From: Pseudomonas sp. MWU16-30317
Lineage (GTDB): Bacteria > Pseudomonadota > Gammaproteobacteria > Pseudomonadales > Pseudomonadaceae
Length of the DNA: 64,000 nt
Reading direction: 5' to 3'
Assembly (NCBI RefSeq): GCF_020515695.1
Contig: NZ_JAIWJA010000001.1
Coordinates: 1 to 64,000, forward strand
Part shown: positions 1-7,364 of the stretch, piece by piece
Layout: every line of letters starts with the position of its first letter
How positions within the stretch are numbered: the first letter of the stretch is position 1
Notes under the pieces: generated by a model
What the model was told of the DNA's origin: nothing
The model's input: only the letters and a program-made list of their open reading frames with translations
Database searches by the model: none
Translations under genes and position numbers: made by a program

Positions 1-2
1 AG

Positions 3-119
3 GATATCGGCCGATTCCTAATGGAGCGATACAACTGGCGGCGACCGCATCAGTTCAACAAAGGGCTAGCGCCTGCGGTCGCTGAGGGAAAACTCAATTC
101 AGTGTCCGGGATCAGTTGA
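3..119 (+). CDS. IS3-family transposase (orfB), C-terminal end, cut by window edge
   Basis: The first 39 codons read as the end of an IS3-family DDE transposase: the segment with YNWRRPHQ followed by GLAPAVAEGKLNSVSG is the typical tail after the last catalytic glutamate, ending in TGA at 117-119. The rest of the element lies left of the window, so intactness cannot be judged. It sits directly next to a terminal inverted repeat (102-127), as expected for the right end of an IS3-type element. Family assignment is from recalled motif similarity; the exact IS name is not resolved. Confidence 0.8.
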   Translation, partial: DIGRFLMERYNWRRPHQFNKGLAPAVAEGKLNSVSGIS

Positions 120-127
120 CCACTACA
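102..127 (+). mobile_element. Right terminal inverted repeat of the IS3-family element
   Basis: A 26-bp stretch overlapping the transposase stop codon and ending in ACTACA has the form of a right-end repeat. Its reverse complement begins TGTAGTGGTCAACT, a recognisable end for this group, and IS3 elements normally end in CA. The left end is outside the window, so pairing cannot be confirmed. Confidence 0.65.
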
Positions 128-280
128 TACCCGTTTGCCTATCCCTTATCTTAAGGGGGGAACGGTGTCCTGTCTTTCATGGGGCTCGTTCAACTAGGTG
201 CGCCACACCCTCACTGCATTCCGTCAGGTCGAACGGATTAGCCTATCCCAACTATTTTGGCGCTGCCTGCGATGTTCTCC

Positions 281-562
281 TCAAAGCCCTATCACTTTGA
301 GCTCCGTGCGGATCTGGTCCAGAAGATCTTCAGCGCTAAGGCCCTCTGTCGACGTGATGTAAGCCGCAGCTATCAAGCTAATGGAATGGATCCCTAAAAC
401 CTCAGCCATCTGTTCAATCTTTTCTAGGGATGCACTGCCTCTACCCGCCTCCAGGTTGCTGATATATGGCTGGCTCGGGCCCAAGCCTTCCTGAGGTAGG
501 TCTCGCAATAGCCTGTACGACCTTACCGAGGTACCGAGTGCACGTTTTAGTTCCAATCGCAT
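281..562 (-). CDS. XRE-family helix-turn-helix regulator (small)
   Basis: A protein of 93 residues. Residues ~10-65 form a lambda-repressor/Cro-type helix-turn-helix: GTSVRSYRLLRDL, then LGPSQPYISNLEAGRGSAS, where the QPYISNLEAG segment is the DNA-recognition helix, then LEKIEQMAEVLGI. The ATG at 562 is preferred over an in-frame TTG at 577. It is transcribed divergently from the unknown gene at 646. The shared 83-bp gap holds a perfect inverted repeat (613-630) that could be its operator. GC content is lower than in the surrounding chromosome, and it lies between an IS end and a broken rulB, so it belongs to accessory DNA. It could be an antitoxin-type or element-maintenance repressor; no partner function is evident. 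Confidence 0.75.
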   Translation of the reverse strand: MRLELKRALGTSVRSYRLLRDLPQEGLGPSQPYISNLEAGRGSASLEKIEQMAEVLGIHSISLIAAAYITSTEGLSAEDLLDQIRTELKVIGL

Positions 563-612
563 GCCAACAGCCCGCAAAAGGAACGATAAAGCAGCACAAA
601 GATGTTTTGCTC

Positions 613-630
613 TATACTGTATTCAGTATA
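613..630. promoter_or_regulatory. Perfect inverted repeat, putative operator of the XRE/unknown pair
   Basis: TATACTG, a 4-bp spacer (TATT), then CAGTATA: two 7-bp arms in perfect dyad symmetry between two divergent genes, ending 16 bp before the ATG at 646. Position and symmetry fit a binding site for the dimeric XRE protein encoded next door. It does not fit the LexA box spacing (CTGT-N8-ACAG). The assignment is inferred from position. Confidence 0.55.
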
Positions 631-645
631 TTTTGAGATTTAGGT

Positions 646-1089
646 ATGTTTTTGACCAATCAGCAGGCACAGATTGACGGATTAGGGCTGTACGCACCGA
701 ATTTTTCGGCGTGGGCTTATGTAGAGCATACCCTCCAGCGCCCGTGGTTTTACGTGGCTACGACCGAGCTGGGGGAACAGGCTGACGCTTTCTCCATGGT
801 GATGGCGTGCAGCGAACCGATGTTGAGCTCCATCCTAGGCCTCCATGGGGTGACGGTGCTTGTGGATAGCGTTTTGCTGGTCTCCCCGGGTCACATTAAC
901 AAGAGCGAGCATTGGCAAATGGAGCCGCTAGAACGCCTCGACCGCTACACTTCTGCTGCTACCACCGTGTTCGTCTATCACCTATACGGTGGGCGGAGAT
1001 ACGTCTTTGGCGATGAAAACATATTGAATTCAGTGGTAGTACAAATAGATCAGATTTTTTCGACATCGATGATAGCAGTGAAAGGATAA
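646..1089 (+). CDS. Hypothetical protein, accessory, 147 aa
   Basis: I do not recognise this family. The protein is soluble, with no signal peptide or membrane segment, and is rich in aromatics and hydrophobics (YAPNFSAWAYVEHTLQRPWF near residues 16-35; VFVYHLYGGRRYVFG near 108-122). It has no obvious catalytic motif. The ATG follows a weak AGG (TTTAGGTATG). It is divergent from an XRE regulator with a shared inverted repeat, so the two probably form a regulated pair. It lies in the AT-richer block between the IS end and the rulB junction, suggesting horizontal acquisition. Confidence 0.55.
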   Translation: MFLTNQQAQIDGLGLYAPNFSAWAYVEHTLQRPWFYVATTELGEQADAFSMVMACSEPMLSSILGLHGVTVLVDSVLLVSPGHINKSEHWQMEPLERLDRYTSAATTVFVYHLYGGRRYVFGDENILNSVVVQIDQIFSTSMIAVKG

Positions 1090-1664
1090 GGGACGAGCCA
1101 CGAGCACTGAAAATCATCACCTTAACTAGATCTGCCCAACCAACGTCGCTCGCAAAGCACGATCATTGGTAACCGTCCGGCCAGCTCATTTTTACGGTGC
1201 CGCGCGGGTGCGGAATCTCAACGCTGATATTTGACTAGGATACTGGCCCCGTTGTTTTTAAGGCAACGGATGAATGCGGTTTTGAATGACTGTAAGCGCT
1301 CCATAAACCCCACCGGACTCAATACGGGTGGCGCGCTCAGCTAGGCGTTGCGGGTGAGCAGTTCCGACGGTTCCGTTTCGGCTGTGAGGCGACCTAAGTT
1401 CATCCAACGATGGTGTCGAGGGGAAAATCAGATAGCATTTTGGACATTTTAGCGTAAATGGGGTCTTGCCAATCCGCCAAAGCCCTGCTCGGCCCTGCCA
1501 CCCCGAAACCCGCGACAAAAGTAGCATGGAGGGGCTGGAGCTATGGACATAGCGATGACGTTTCTTTGAGAAAGTGAGGATTGGTATGGACATGGGCGAA
1601 TCAGAGCAAAGGTCGGCCCAGCTTGATGTGCGGTAATGTCCATACCGCATCATCTTTCCTTTAG
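1090..1664. other. 575-bp stretch without a recognised gene, up to the rulB junction
   Basis: No convincing gene is seen. Reading frames on the minus strand exist (131 codons over 1258-1653, 64 codons over 1449-1643), but neither has a recognisable domain; the longer contains one CPKC pair and starts inside the inverted repeat at 1629-1649. Composition is less GC-rich than the chromosome to the right. The right border is sharp: a TAG at 1662-1664 is followed directly by rulB coding sequence. Confidence 0.5.
1629..1649. repeat. Inverted repeat 15 bp left of the rulB junction, possible recombination core site
   Basis: TGCGGTA (1629-1635), a 7-bp centre (ATGTCCA), then TACCGCA (1643-1649). Symmetry extends outward as GATG on the left against TCATC on the right with one extra base. 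Two inverted arms around a 6-8 bp centre is the layout of a tyrosine-recombinase core site. It lies just before the foreign/rulB boundary. It could equally be a weak terminator hairpin, but no T tract follows. Confidence 0.4.
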
Positions 1665-2633
1665 ATCGACGAGGCGTTTGCCGATTTGACAGGCATGCCT
1701 GGCGATTTGACGGCCTTCGGGCGCAGCATCCGCGCCACTATCTACAAGCGCACCGGCATTCCGGTCGGGGTCGGCATCGCGCGCACCAAGACCCTCGCCA
1801 AGCTGGCCAACCATACCGCCAAGCGCCTGCTGGCCAAGACTGGCGGAGTGGTAGACATCTGCGACCCCTTCAAGCGCGACTGGACGCTACGCAACACGGA
1901 TGTTAGTGAAGTCTGGGGCATCGGCCGGCGCATGACCGCGCACCTGGTGGGCATGGGCATCAAGACCGCCATGGACCTGGCCCAGGCCGATCTCAGAACA
2001 TTGCGGGAGAAATTCAGCGTGGTGATCGAAAAGACCGCCCGCGAGCTCGCTGGCACTCCTTGCCTGGAATTGGGCGAAGCGGACCCGCCCAAGCAGGAAA
2101 TCTGCTGCAGCCGCATGTTCGGCGCGCGCCTCACGGCTATAGAGCCGATCAAGGAGGCCGTCGCCACCTACACTCAGCGCGCGGGCGAAAAGCTGCGCGC
2201 GCAAAATTCCTTTTGCAAGAAGATCCGCGTCAGCATCCGCACCGGCATGTTCAACCCGGACGAAGCCAAATACGCCAATGCCGCCTTGGTGGAGTTGCCT
2301 TACCCTACCAATGACGTGCGGCTGATGACCAAAGCGGCGACCGAAGCCATCGATCGCCTGTTCCGTCCCGGCTTCAAATACAGCAAGGCCGAGGTGCTGC
2401 TGATGGATCTGCGCCAGTCAGGGGAGTTCTCTGGCGATCTGTTCGCCCCCGAGCAGCCAGCGGCGGCAGGGAAGGTGATGGGCGTGCTGGATGAAATAAA
2501 CGGCCGCTGGGGGCGCGGCACATTAAGGGCGGCGAGTGTGCCGGCGCAGCCGGAGTGGGCGATGCGCCGGGATTTGATGAGCGCGAGTTACACGACGCGG
2601 CTTGATCAGTTGTTTTTGGCGTATAGCCGGTAG
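1665..2633 (+). pseudogene. rulB: 5'-truncated UmuC/RulB translesion DNA polymerase V subunit
   Basis: From 1665 the frame reads IDEAFADLTGMPGDLTAFG, which begins inside the conserved Y-family S-I-D-E motif holding two catalytic acidic residues. It then continues through the RTKTLAKLANHTAKR segment, the little-finger domain (RMFGARLTAIEPI) and a normal C terminus. About 100 N-terminal residues are missing, including the first catalytic aspartate region, and a stop codon (1662-1664) sits immediately upstream in frame. An in-frame TTG at 1686 could start translation but would give an inactive polymerase. Full-length UmuC/RulB is about 420 residues; about 322 remain. The umuD/rulA partner is absent. 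A clean break in rulB next to mobile DNA matches the known use of rulAB loci as insertion sites for integron-like and ICE-type elements in Pseudomonas. Confidence 0.9.
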
Positions 2634-2640
2634 GGCAATT

Positions 2641-2663
2641 CGCAGGATCCTTGAAATCCTGCG
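2641..2663 (+). terminator. Hairpin after rulB
   Basis: CGCAGGAT, a 7-nt loop, then ATCCTGCG, starting 8 bp after the rulB stop. There is no T tract, so it is a weak or Rho-assisted terminator candidate. Confidence 0.4.
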
Positions 2664-2738
2664 CTCATATCCGGGTAAAATCCCCCACTGCCTCGCCTCC
2701 CGAGGCGCGCTCGACCTTCATCGAATCAAGGACGGTAA

Positions 2739-3869
2739 ATGGCATTCCGGGTAGTGGTCATTGGTGGTTATGGTAATTTCGGCAGTCTGATCTGCAACCA
2801 CCTGGTGTTGAATCAGGGCGTCGAGCTGGTGGTTTCCGGGCGCGACAGCGGCAAGTTGGCGCGCAAGGTCGCCGAGCTGCGGACGCTGAGCGGCAAGACA
2901 TGCCAGAGCTGGTGCGTGGATGTGATGCAAGAAGGCGTGAGCGAAGCGCTGCGTGCCCTGGACGTTCAGTTGGTGATCCACACCGGCGGGCCGTTCCAGC
3001 AGCAATCCTATGCCGTGGCGCGTCATTGCATCGACGCCGGTGTGCACTACTGCGATCTGTCGGACTGCCGCACCTTCGTCAGCGGCATCGCCAGCCTCGA
3101 CGCCAGCGCACGGGAAGCGGGGGTGAGCGTGTTGAGTGGCTGCAGTTCGGTGCCGAGTCTGTCGGCGGCGATAATCGATGAGCACCGCGCGCGCTTCCGG
3201 CGGATCGACTCGATCGAGCACGGTATTTCGTCTGCGGCAAAGATGCCGGGGCTGTCCACGGTGCTCGGCGTGCTGGCCTATGCGGGGCGGCCGATCAAGC
3301 AGTTAAAGGCGGGCAAAGTGCATGAAGTGCCGGGCTGGATGGACCTGACGCTGCGCAAGATACCCGGCATGGGCACGCGGTTGCTGGCCAACGTCGACGC
3401 GCCGGATATCGACGTGTTCGCGTCGCGGTATGAGGCCCAGACGCTGCGCTTCAAGGCCGGCTCCGGGTTGAAGCTGGGGGTGATCGCCAACTATCTGCTG
3501 GCCTGGACGGTGCGCCGGGGTTGGGTGAAGGATCCGACGCCATGGGCCACTCGGCTGCATCGACTGGGCACCCGCTTTGAAGGCTTGGGTGATCGCAAGA
3601 GTGCGATGTATATCGAGGTCAATGGCGTTGACCACAACGACCAGCCGCTGCAGATGCAGGCGCTACTGACGGCGCTGAACGACACCGGGCCGCAAATCCC
3701 CAGCTGCGCCGCAGTCGCCCTGGCCGCCAAGATGGCACTCGGCTACCGGCCTGAGCCCGGCGCCCGGGCCTGCGTGGGCGAGATCAGCGTGGCTGAGTAT
3801 CTGGCGGCGATCAACGAGCCGACGAACATCTCGCTGGACGTGCAGTTTTCGGCTGGGAAGGCCGGATAG
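2739..3869 (+). CDS. Saccharopine dehydrogenase-like NAD(P)-binding oxidoreductase
   Basis: A protein of 376 residues. A Rossmann fold opens the sequence: RVVVIGGYGNFGSLI (residues ~4-18) gives the GxGxxG nucleotide-binding turn, followed by an NADP-type strand VVSGRDSGK. The central HTGGPFQQQSYAVARHCIDAGVHY-type segment and the later C-terminal catalytic-like domain fit the saccharopine dehydrogenase/trans-acting enoyl reductase superfamily. The substrate is unknown; many members act on lipids or amino-acid derivatives. The ATG at 2739 has an AAGGA box seven bases upstream. The DUF2269 membrane protein follows 53 bp downstream, separated by a REP-like hairpin, so they may be transcribed separately. 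Confidence 0.82.
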   Translation: MAFRVVVIGGYGNFGSLICNHLVLNQGVELVVSGRDSGKLARKVAELRTLSGKTCQSWCVDVMQEGVSEALRALDVQLVIHTGGPFQQQSYAVARHCIDAGVHYCDLSDCRTFVSGIASLDASAREAGVSVLSGCSSVPSLSAAIIDEHRARFRRIDSIEHGISSAAKMPGLSTVLGVLAYAGRPIKQLKAGKVHEVPGWMDLTLRKIPGMGTRLLANVDAPDIDVFASRYEAQTLRFKAGSGLKLGVIANYLLAWTVRRGWVKDPTPWATRLHRLGTRFEGLGDRKSAMYIEVNGVDHNDQPLQMQALLTALNDTGPQIPSCAAVALAAKMALGYRPEPGARACVGEISVAEYLAAINEPTNISLDVQFSAGKAG

Positions 3870-3880
3870 CGTCGCACGCT

Positions 3881-3914
3881 TGTGGGGGCGCAAAGTTTGC
3901 TCGCGAAGAGGGCC
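3881..3914 (+). repeat. REP-like element
   Basis: TGTGGGGGCG followed by TTTGCTCGCGAAGAGGGCC matches the recurrent Pseudomonas intergenic REP pattern (TGTGGGAGCGAGCTTGCTCGCGAAG). It lies between two same-strand genes. Confidence 0.55.
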
Positions 3915-3922
3915 TGAGCATC

Positions 3923-4414
3923 ATGCTGTATCTAGCCTTGAAATACGTCCATGTGATCGCCGCGGTTTTTCTGTTCGGCTTCGGCATGGGCTCTTACCTG
4001 TACCTGATCGCCGCCAGCCGTAGCGCCAATCCCCGGGTGATCGCCCACGTAGCGCGCATGGTGGTGCGCTTCGACACCTGGATCACTACGCCGGCCGGTT
4101 TTATCCAGGTGCTCAGCGGTTATGGACTGATGCGCCTGACCGGCTTGTCGATGTGGAACGGTTGGGTGCTGAATTCGTTGGTGATCTTTGTTTGCGTGGG
4201 GGCGCTGTGGTTGCCTGTGCTGGTGCTGCAAAAGCGCCTGGAGCGGTTGGCCGATCAAGCCGTCGCCACTGGCGGGGCACTGCCGCAGAGCTACCGCCCG
4301 ATCTACCGCGCCTGGTTCTGGATGGGCGTTGCCGGGTTTGCGGGCATGTTCGTGATCGTGCTGATGATGGTCAGCAAAATGACGGTGTGGCAGTGGGCGG
4401 CGCTGCTCACGTGA
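3923..4414 (+). CDS. DUF2269 family integral membrane protein
   Basis: A protein of 163 residues with about four transmembrane segments, near residues 5-30, 55-75, 80-100 and 128-155. Its N terminus, LKYVHVIAAVFLFGFGMGSYL, with an early histidine, and the mid-segment TPAGFIQVLSGYGLM are typical of the DUF2269 inner-membrane family. The function is unknown; some members are proposed to bind heme or to act in membrane redox, but this is not established. It is preceded by a GAGG-type ribosome site and a REP-like repeat and followed by a convergent CGNR regulator gene. Confidence 0.75.
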   Translation: MLYLALKYVHVIAAVFLFGFGMGSYLYLIAASRSANPRVIAHVARMVVRFDTWITTPAGFIQVLSGYGLMRLTGLSMWNGWVLNSLVIFVCVGALWLPVLVLQKRLERLADQAVATGGALPQSYRPIYRAWFWMGVAGFAGMFVIVLMMVSKMTVWQWAALLT

Positions 4415-4471
4415 GCGGCATTTGCCCGTCACGTTTTAGCTGCGGGGGTGTTCGGCAGATGGTCTAGCCGT

Positions 4472-5047
4472 TTATTCCGCTGCCTTGCGAGCCTTGTCCG
4501 CCGCGCGCAGCCGGAACGCAGTCACCTTGGCGATAGTCCCGCAGGCTCGGCCATCTGGCCCGCCTTTGCTCATGCCGCACCAGCGCTTGTTGCCATTGCG
4601 GGTGTGATCGTAGAAAGCCCACTGGCAGTCGCCACACGTCTTGAGCCGCGACCATTCTCCCGATGCAATGGCATTCGCAACAAGCGCAAGAATATGACCG
4701 CGGTAAGTAGATTGCAGCGGTTTCAACCGCAAGCGTGCCACGCTTTCGATGGATTCGATAAAGGCTGACAACGGCACCTTGTCGAACCAGGTATTCAACG
4801 CCTCGCTGTCGTGATCATGGTTGGCGCAGGATTCTCGCAGCGCCAGCCGTAGTTCAAGCAATGTATCGAGTTGATCTTCAGGGTGGAGCGGACAGCGCGA
4901 CAGCTCGCGTGCCCACGCCTGCGAATCGCTCGCCCACTGGGGCAGTTGGTCCGTTTCGATCCGCGTCTGGTTGGGGATGGACCAGGAGTTGACGAATCGC
5001 CGCACGTCTTCAAGCTCGCCGGGCGCTGTCTGATTGTGGGCTGGCAT
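4472..5047 (-). CDS. CGNR zinc-finger protein, probable transcriptional regulator
   Basis: A protein of 191 residues. The C-terminal zinc finger is clear: CGDCQWAFYDHTRNGNKRWC near residues 140-160, with the next cysteine in GRACGTIAK, the fold named after the CGNR motif. The N-terminal part is the ABATE-like region found ahead of this finger. The ATG at 5047 has a GAGGG box; an upstream in-frame TTG at 5065 is less likely. The gene is divergent from an MFS transporter 73 bp away. CGNR proteins are generally viewed as DNA-binding regulators, so local control of the transporter is a reasonable inference. Confidence 0.82.
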   Translation of the reverse strand: MPAHNQTAPGELEDVRRFVNSWSIPNQTRIETDQLPQWASDSQAWARELSRCPLHPEDQLDTLLELRLALRESCANHDHDSEALNTWFDKVPLSAFIESIESVARLRLKPLQSTYRGHILALVANAIASGEWSRLKTCGDCQWAFYDHTRNGNKRWCGMSKGGPDGRACGTIAKVTAFRLRAADKARKAAE

Positions 5048-5120
5048 CGTATCCCTCGGTTGCAAAAGTGCTGAATGTGAGTAACCATCAAAATATCATT
5101 GCTGGTTACGGTACTGCAAC

Positions 5121-6302
5121 ATGATCAGGGAAGACGCTGCTTGGCCTGCGACGATACGACGATTGCTGTGGATGCAGGGGATGATGAACGCCTCGCATTT
5201 CATGACGATTCCTCTGTTGGCGCTGTATATGTCGGCTCACCTGCAGTTCGGCGCGGTGGCGCTGGCCTCCGTGATGTCGGCAAACCTGCTGTGCGCGCAA
5301 GTATTGCCGGTGGCGGCCGGGGCAATCGCTGATCGCATGGGCTCGCATCGATTGATCACGGTGGGGCTGTGGCTCAGAGGCGTAGGCTTTTTGGGCTTTT
5401 GCACGTTCGACGACGTGGCGGCCTGGGTGGGGGCAGCGATGTTGGCCGGCACCGGTGTCGCCTGCTATGAGGGCGGCCTCTATGCGTTGTTTGGTCGACA
5501 GCCGAAGGCCTCTCTGGCACGTGTGTTTGCCGCCAACAACCAGATGTTGAACATAGGCGCCGCAGTTGGGCCGATCATCGGTGGCCTGGCCGGCTTGATC
5601 GATCCGCGAATTGCTTTTGGACTTAGCGCCTTGGTATTCACGGTCTTGGGGATTGTGTCGGCGCGTAGCGATGCGGGCGCCCCTGTTGCTTTCGAGCGCC
5701 AGTCTGCACTCAAGAGTTTGAACACTGCCGTCAGGCATCCAGGGTTATGGCGATTGATACTGGTATCGCTGCCCTGGTTCTTTCTTTTTCCGCAGTTGTA
5801 TGTGGCGTTCCCGATGTATGGGGGCAAGTTGGCAGGGCCGTATGCCGTCTCTGCGATCTATGTAGTAAACGGTTTGGTCGGGCTGATTTTCCTGTCGTTG
5901 TCCAAGCGCTGGTGGGTGAGTGCTGCCCCGGCGTTGCTGGTTGTCGGTGCTTACCTGGCGGCGGCAGTGGCGTTTGCCAGCGTGTCGATGGTGCAGGGTA
6001 TTGCAGGGTTTCTGGTGTTTATCGTTGTTTATACGGTGATCGAAACCATTCTGTTGCCAACGTTTGAAACCATGACCGCGTCGCTGGCGCCGCAGGGCTG
6101 CCAAGGCGCGTTTTTTGGCGTGTTGAGCGCTGCGGGGGCCTTGGGCGGCGGGGCCGGTTATTACGTCGGTAGCTGGCTGATCTTGAACCGTAGCGCAGTT
6201 GAGACCTGGTGGGCGCTGGGCGGTGTCGGGCTGACTGGATTTTTGCTGTCGATCACGCTGCTGGGTGGCAAGCGCCTGGTCCGGTTGCCGTCAGTTCGCT
6301 AA
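5121..6302 (+). CDS. MFS transporter, 12 TM drug/metabolite efflux type
   Basis: A protein of 393 residues with about 12 hydrophobic helices in two halves. It carries the MFS loop 2-3 signature GAIADRMGSHRLI (near residues 67-80) and the antiporter-type motif C region NQMLNIGAAVGPIIGG (near 139-154). It resembles DHA1-type exporters of the inner membrane; the substrate is unknown. It is divergent from a CGNR regulator, likely its controller. Its stop shares the CTAA tetranucleotide at 6299-6302 with the stop of the convergent SRPBCC gene. Confidence 0.82.
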   Translation: MIREDAAWPATIRRLLWMQGMMNASHFMTIPLLALYMSAHLQFGAVALASVMSANLLCAQVLPVAAGAIADRMGSHRLITVGLWLRGVGFLGFCTFDDVAAWVGAAMLAGTGVACYEGGLYALFGRQPKASLARVFAANNQMLNIGAAVGPIIGGLAGLIDPRIAFGLSALVFTVLGIVSARSDAGAPVAFERQSALKSLNTAVRHPGLWRLILVSLPWFFLFPQLYVAFPMYGGKLAGPYAVSAIYVVNGLVGLIFLSLSKRWWVSAAPALLVVGAYLAAAVAFASVSMVQGIAGFLVFIVVYTVIETILLPTFETMTASLAPQGCQGAFFGVLSAAGALGGGAGYYVGSWLILNRSAVETWWALGGVGLTGFLLSITLLGGKRLVRLPSVR

Positions 6303-6769
6303 ACGCAAGTCTCCAGTTCCATGGGTGCGCCAAGATGGTCAGCCAAGCCGTCGAGGCCATTGAGAATGAACTCGCCGATAAGCGATTCATACTCGGCAGC
6401 GACCGTTGCGTCACGGGCCTCGAAGCGGGCTGTCCAGTTGACCGTGCTCTGTACGCCATCTCCTGCGGGGCTGACGCCGACCGTTGCGCAAAAATGATCG
6501 AGGGGGATACCTGAATCAGTCAGGCCGTAGGTCATGGTCATCCGATCGTTATCAATAGCGAGCAGACGCTCATGGACGACCTTGCTGCCGAGCAAGTGCA
6601 ACGTTCTGATCGATCCTCCGTCTCCAGAGTAGTTGCCCCCTTCAATGACGCACGAATCGATTTGAGGGTGCCAGGCATCGATGACGCCAAACTGGCGCAG
6701 CAGATGCCAAACGGCTTCGGGGTCGACGCTGATCAGTGCGGTGTGATTGATTGTGGTCACGGGATCCAT
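6299..6769 (-). CDS. SRPBCC family protein (polyketide cyclase/dehydrase-like)
   Basis: A protein of 156 residues from the ATG at 6769, which has a GAAAGAAGG ribosome site. An upstream in-frame start would add 28 unrelated residues. The fold signature is SVDPEAVWHLLRQFGVIDAWHPQID near the N terminus, a central GSIRTLHLLGSKVVHERLLAID strand pair, and a long C-terminal helix (YESLIGEFILNGLDGLADHL). This matches the START/SRPBCC ligand-binding superfamily, MxaD/YndB-like branch. The ligand is unknown. Its 3' end overlaps the MFS gene by four bases in convergent orientation. Confidence 0.8.
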   Translation of the reverse strand: MDPVTTINHTALISVDPEAVWHLLRQFGVIDAWHPQIDSCVIEGGNYSGDGGSIRTLHLLGSKVVHERLLAIDNDRMTMTYGLTDSGIPLDHFCATVGVSPAGDGVQSTVNWTARFEARDATVAAEYESLIGEFILNGLDGLADHLGAPMELETCV

Positions 6770-6988
6770 CCTTCTTTCCTGGGCTTGTTTATTCGATGAA
6801 ATGTATCGGCGAGAAGTTCGGCTGGAATTATGAAACTCACGGTAGCGATCCATTACAGCCGCGTGTCAGAGAGCAATTGCGCGCTGCCCGGCGCTATTTT
6901 CCGACTCCATGAAAATTAGTTGCCAGAGAGCGGATTTTGCCGCTGACCTGCTGTCATAACCTGACAGAGTAAGAGCCTAGGAGAAAAC

Positions 6989-7357
6989 ATGTCCCGCCTC
7001 GCCGAATTCCGCAAACTCGAACAGCAGATCGCTCGCCACCGAGATCAACTTGCAGTGCTGAAGAATGATCCTGAGTTGAGCACGGAGATAGAGTTTGAAA
7101 CCAAGCTGCACGACCTCCTGGCTCACTACGGGAAGGGTCTGCAGGACGTGATCGCGATCATCGAGCCGGGCACCGCGAAGCAGGTGGTGCGCGCCACACC
7201 TGAAAAGCGCACCCGACGGGCGCGACAGATCAAGGTGTACCGTAACCCACTGACTGGCGAGATTGTCGAGAGCAAAGGTGGCAACAACAAGCTGCTGGGG
7301 GCCTGGAAGGCTCAGTTCGGGCACGAAGAGGTCGAGTCGTGGGTCAAGCGTTCGTAG
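6989..7357 (+). CDS. MvaT/MvaU-family H-NS-like xenogeneic silencer
   Basis: A protein of 122 residues, close to the usual ~124. Residues 1-60 form the coiled-coil oligomerisation region (LAEFRKLEQQIARHRDQL; ETKLHDLLAHYGKGLQDVI). A basic linker (KRTRRARQ) follows, then the DNA-binding domain KVYRNPLTGEIVESKGGNNK, with LLGAWKAQFG and VESWV at the end. MvaT proteins bind AT-rich DNA and silence foreign genes in Pseudomonas. A strong TAGGAGA ribosome site precedes the ATG. Several MvaT paralogues are usual per genome; which one this is cannot be told, and divergence from canonical MvaT suggests an accessory copy. Confidence 0.9.
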   Translation: MSRLAEFRKLEQQIARHRDQLAVLKNDPELSTEIEFETKLHDLLAHYGKGLQDVIAIIEPGTAKQVVRATPEKRTRRARQIKVYRNPLTGEIVESKGGNNKLLGAWKAQFGHEEVESWVKRS

Positions 7358-7364
7358 CCGTCCG

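Noticed and set aside
613..630. Inverted repeat considered as a LexA (SOS) box because of the nearby rulB
   Set aside because: The spacing between CTG and CAG is 4 bp, not the CTGT-N8-ACAG layout; it fits a local repressor better.
1258..1653. 131-codon minus-strand frame before rulB
   Set aside because: It starts inside the inverted repeat and overlaps another frame; only a single CPKC pair, no domain. Left as unannotated accessory DNA.
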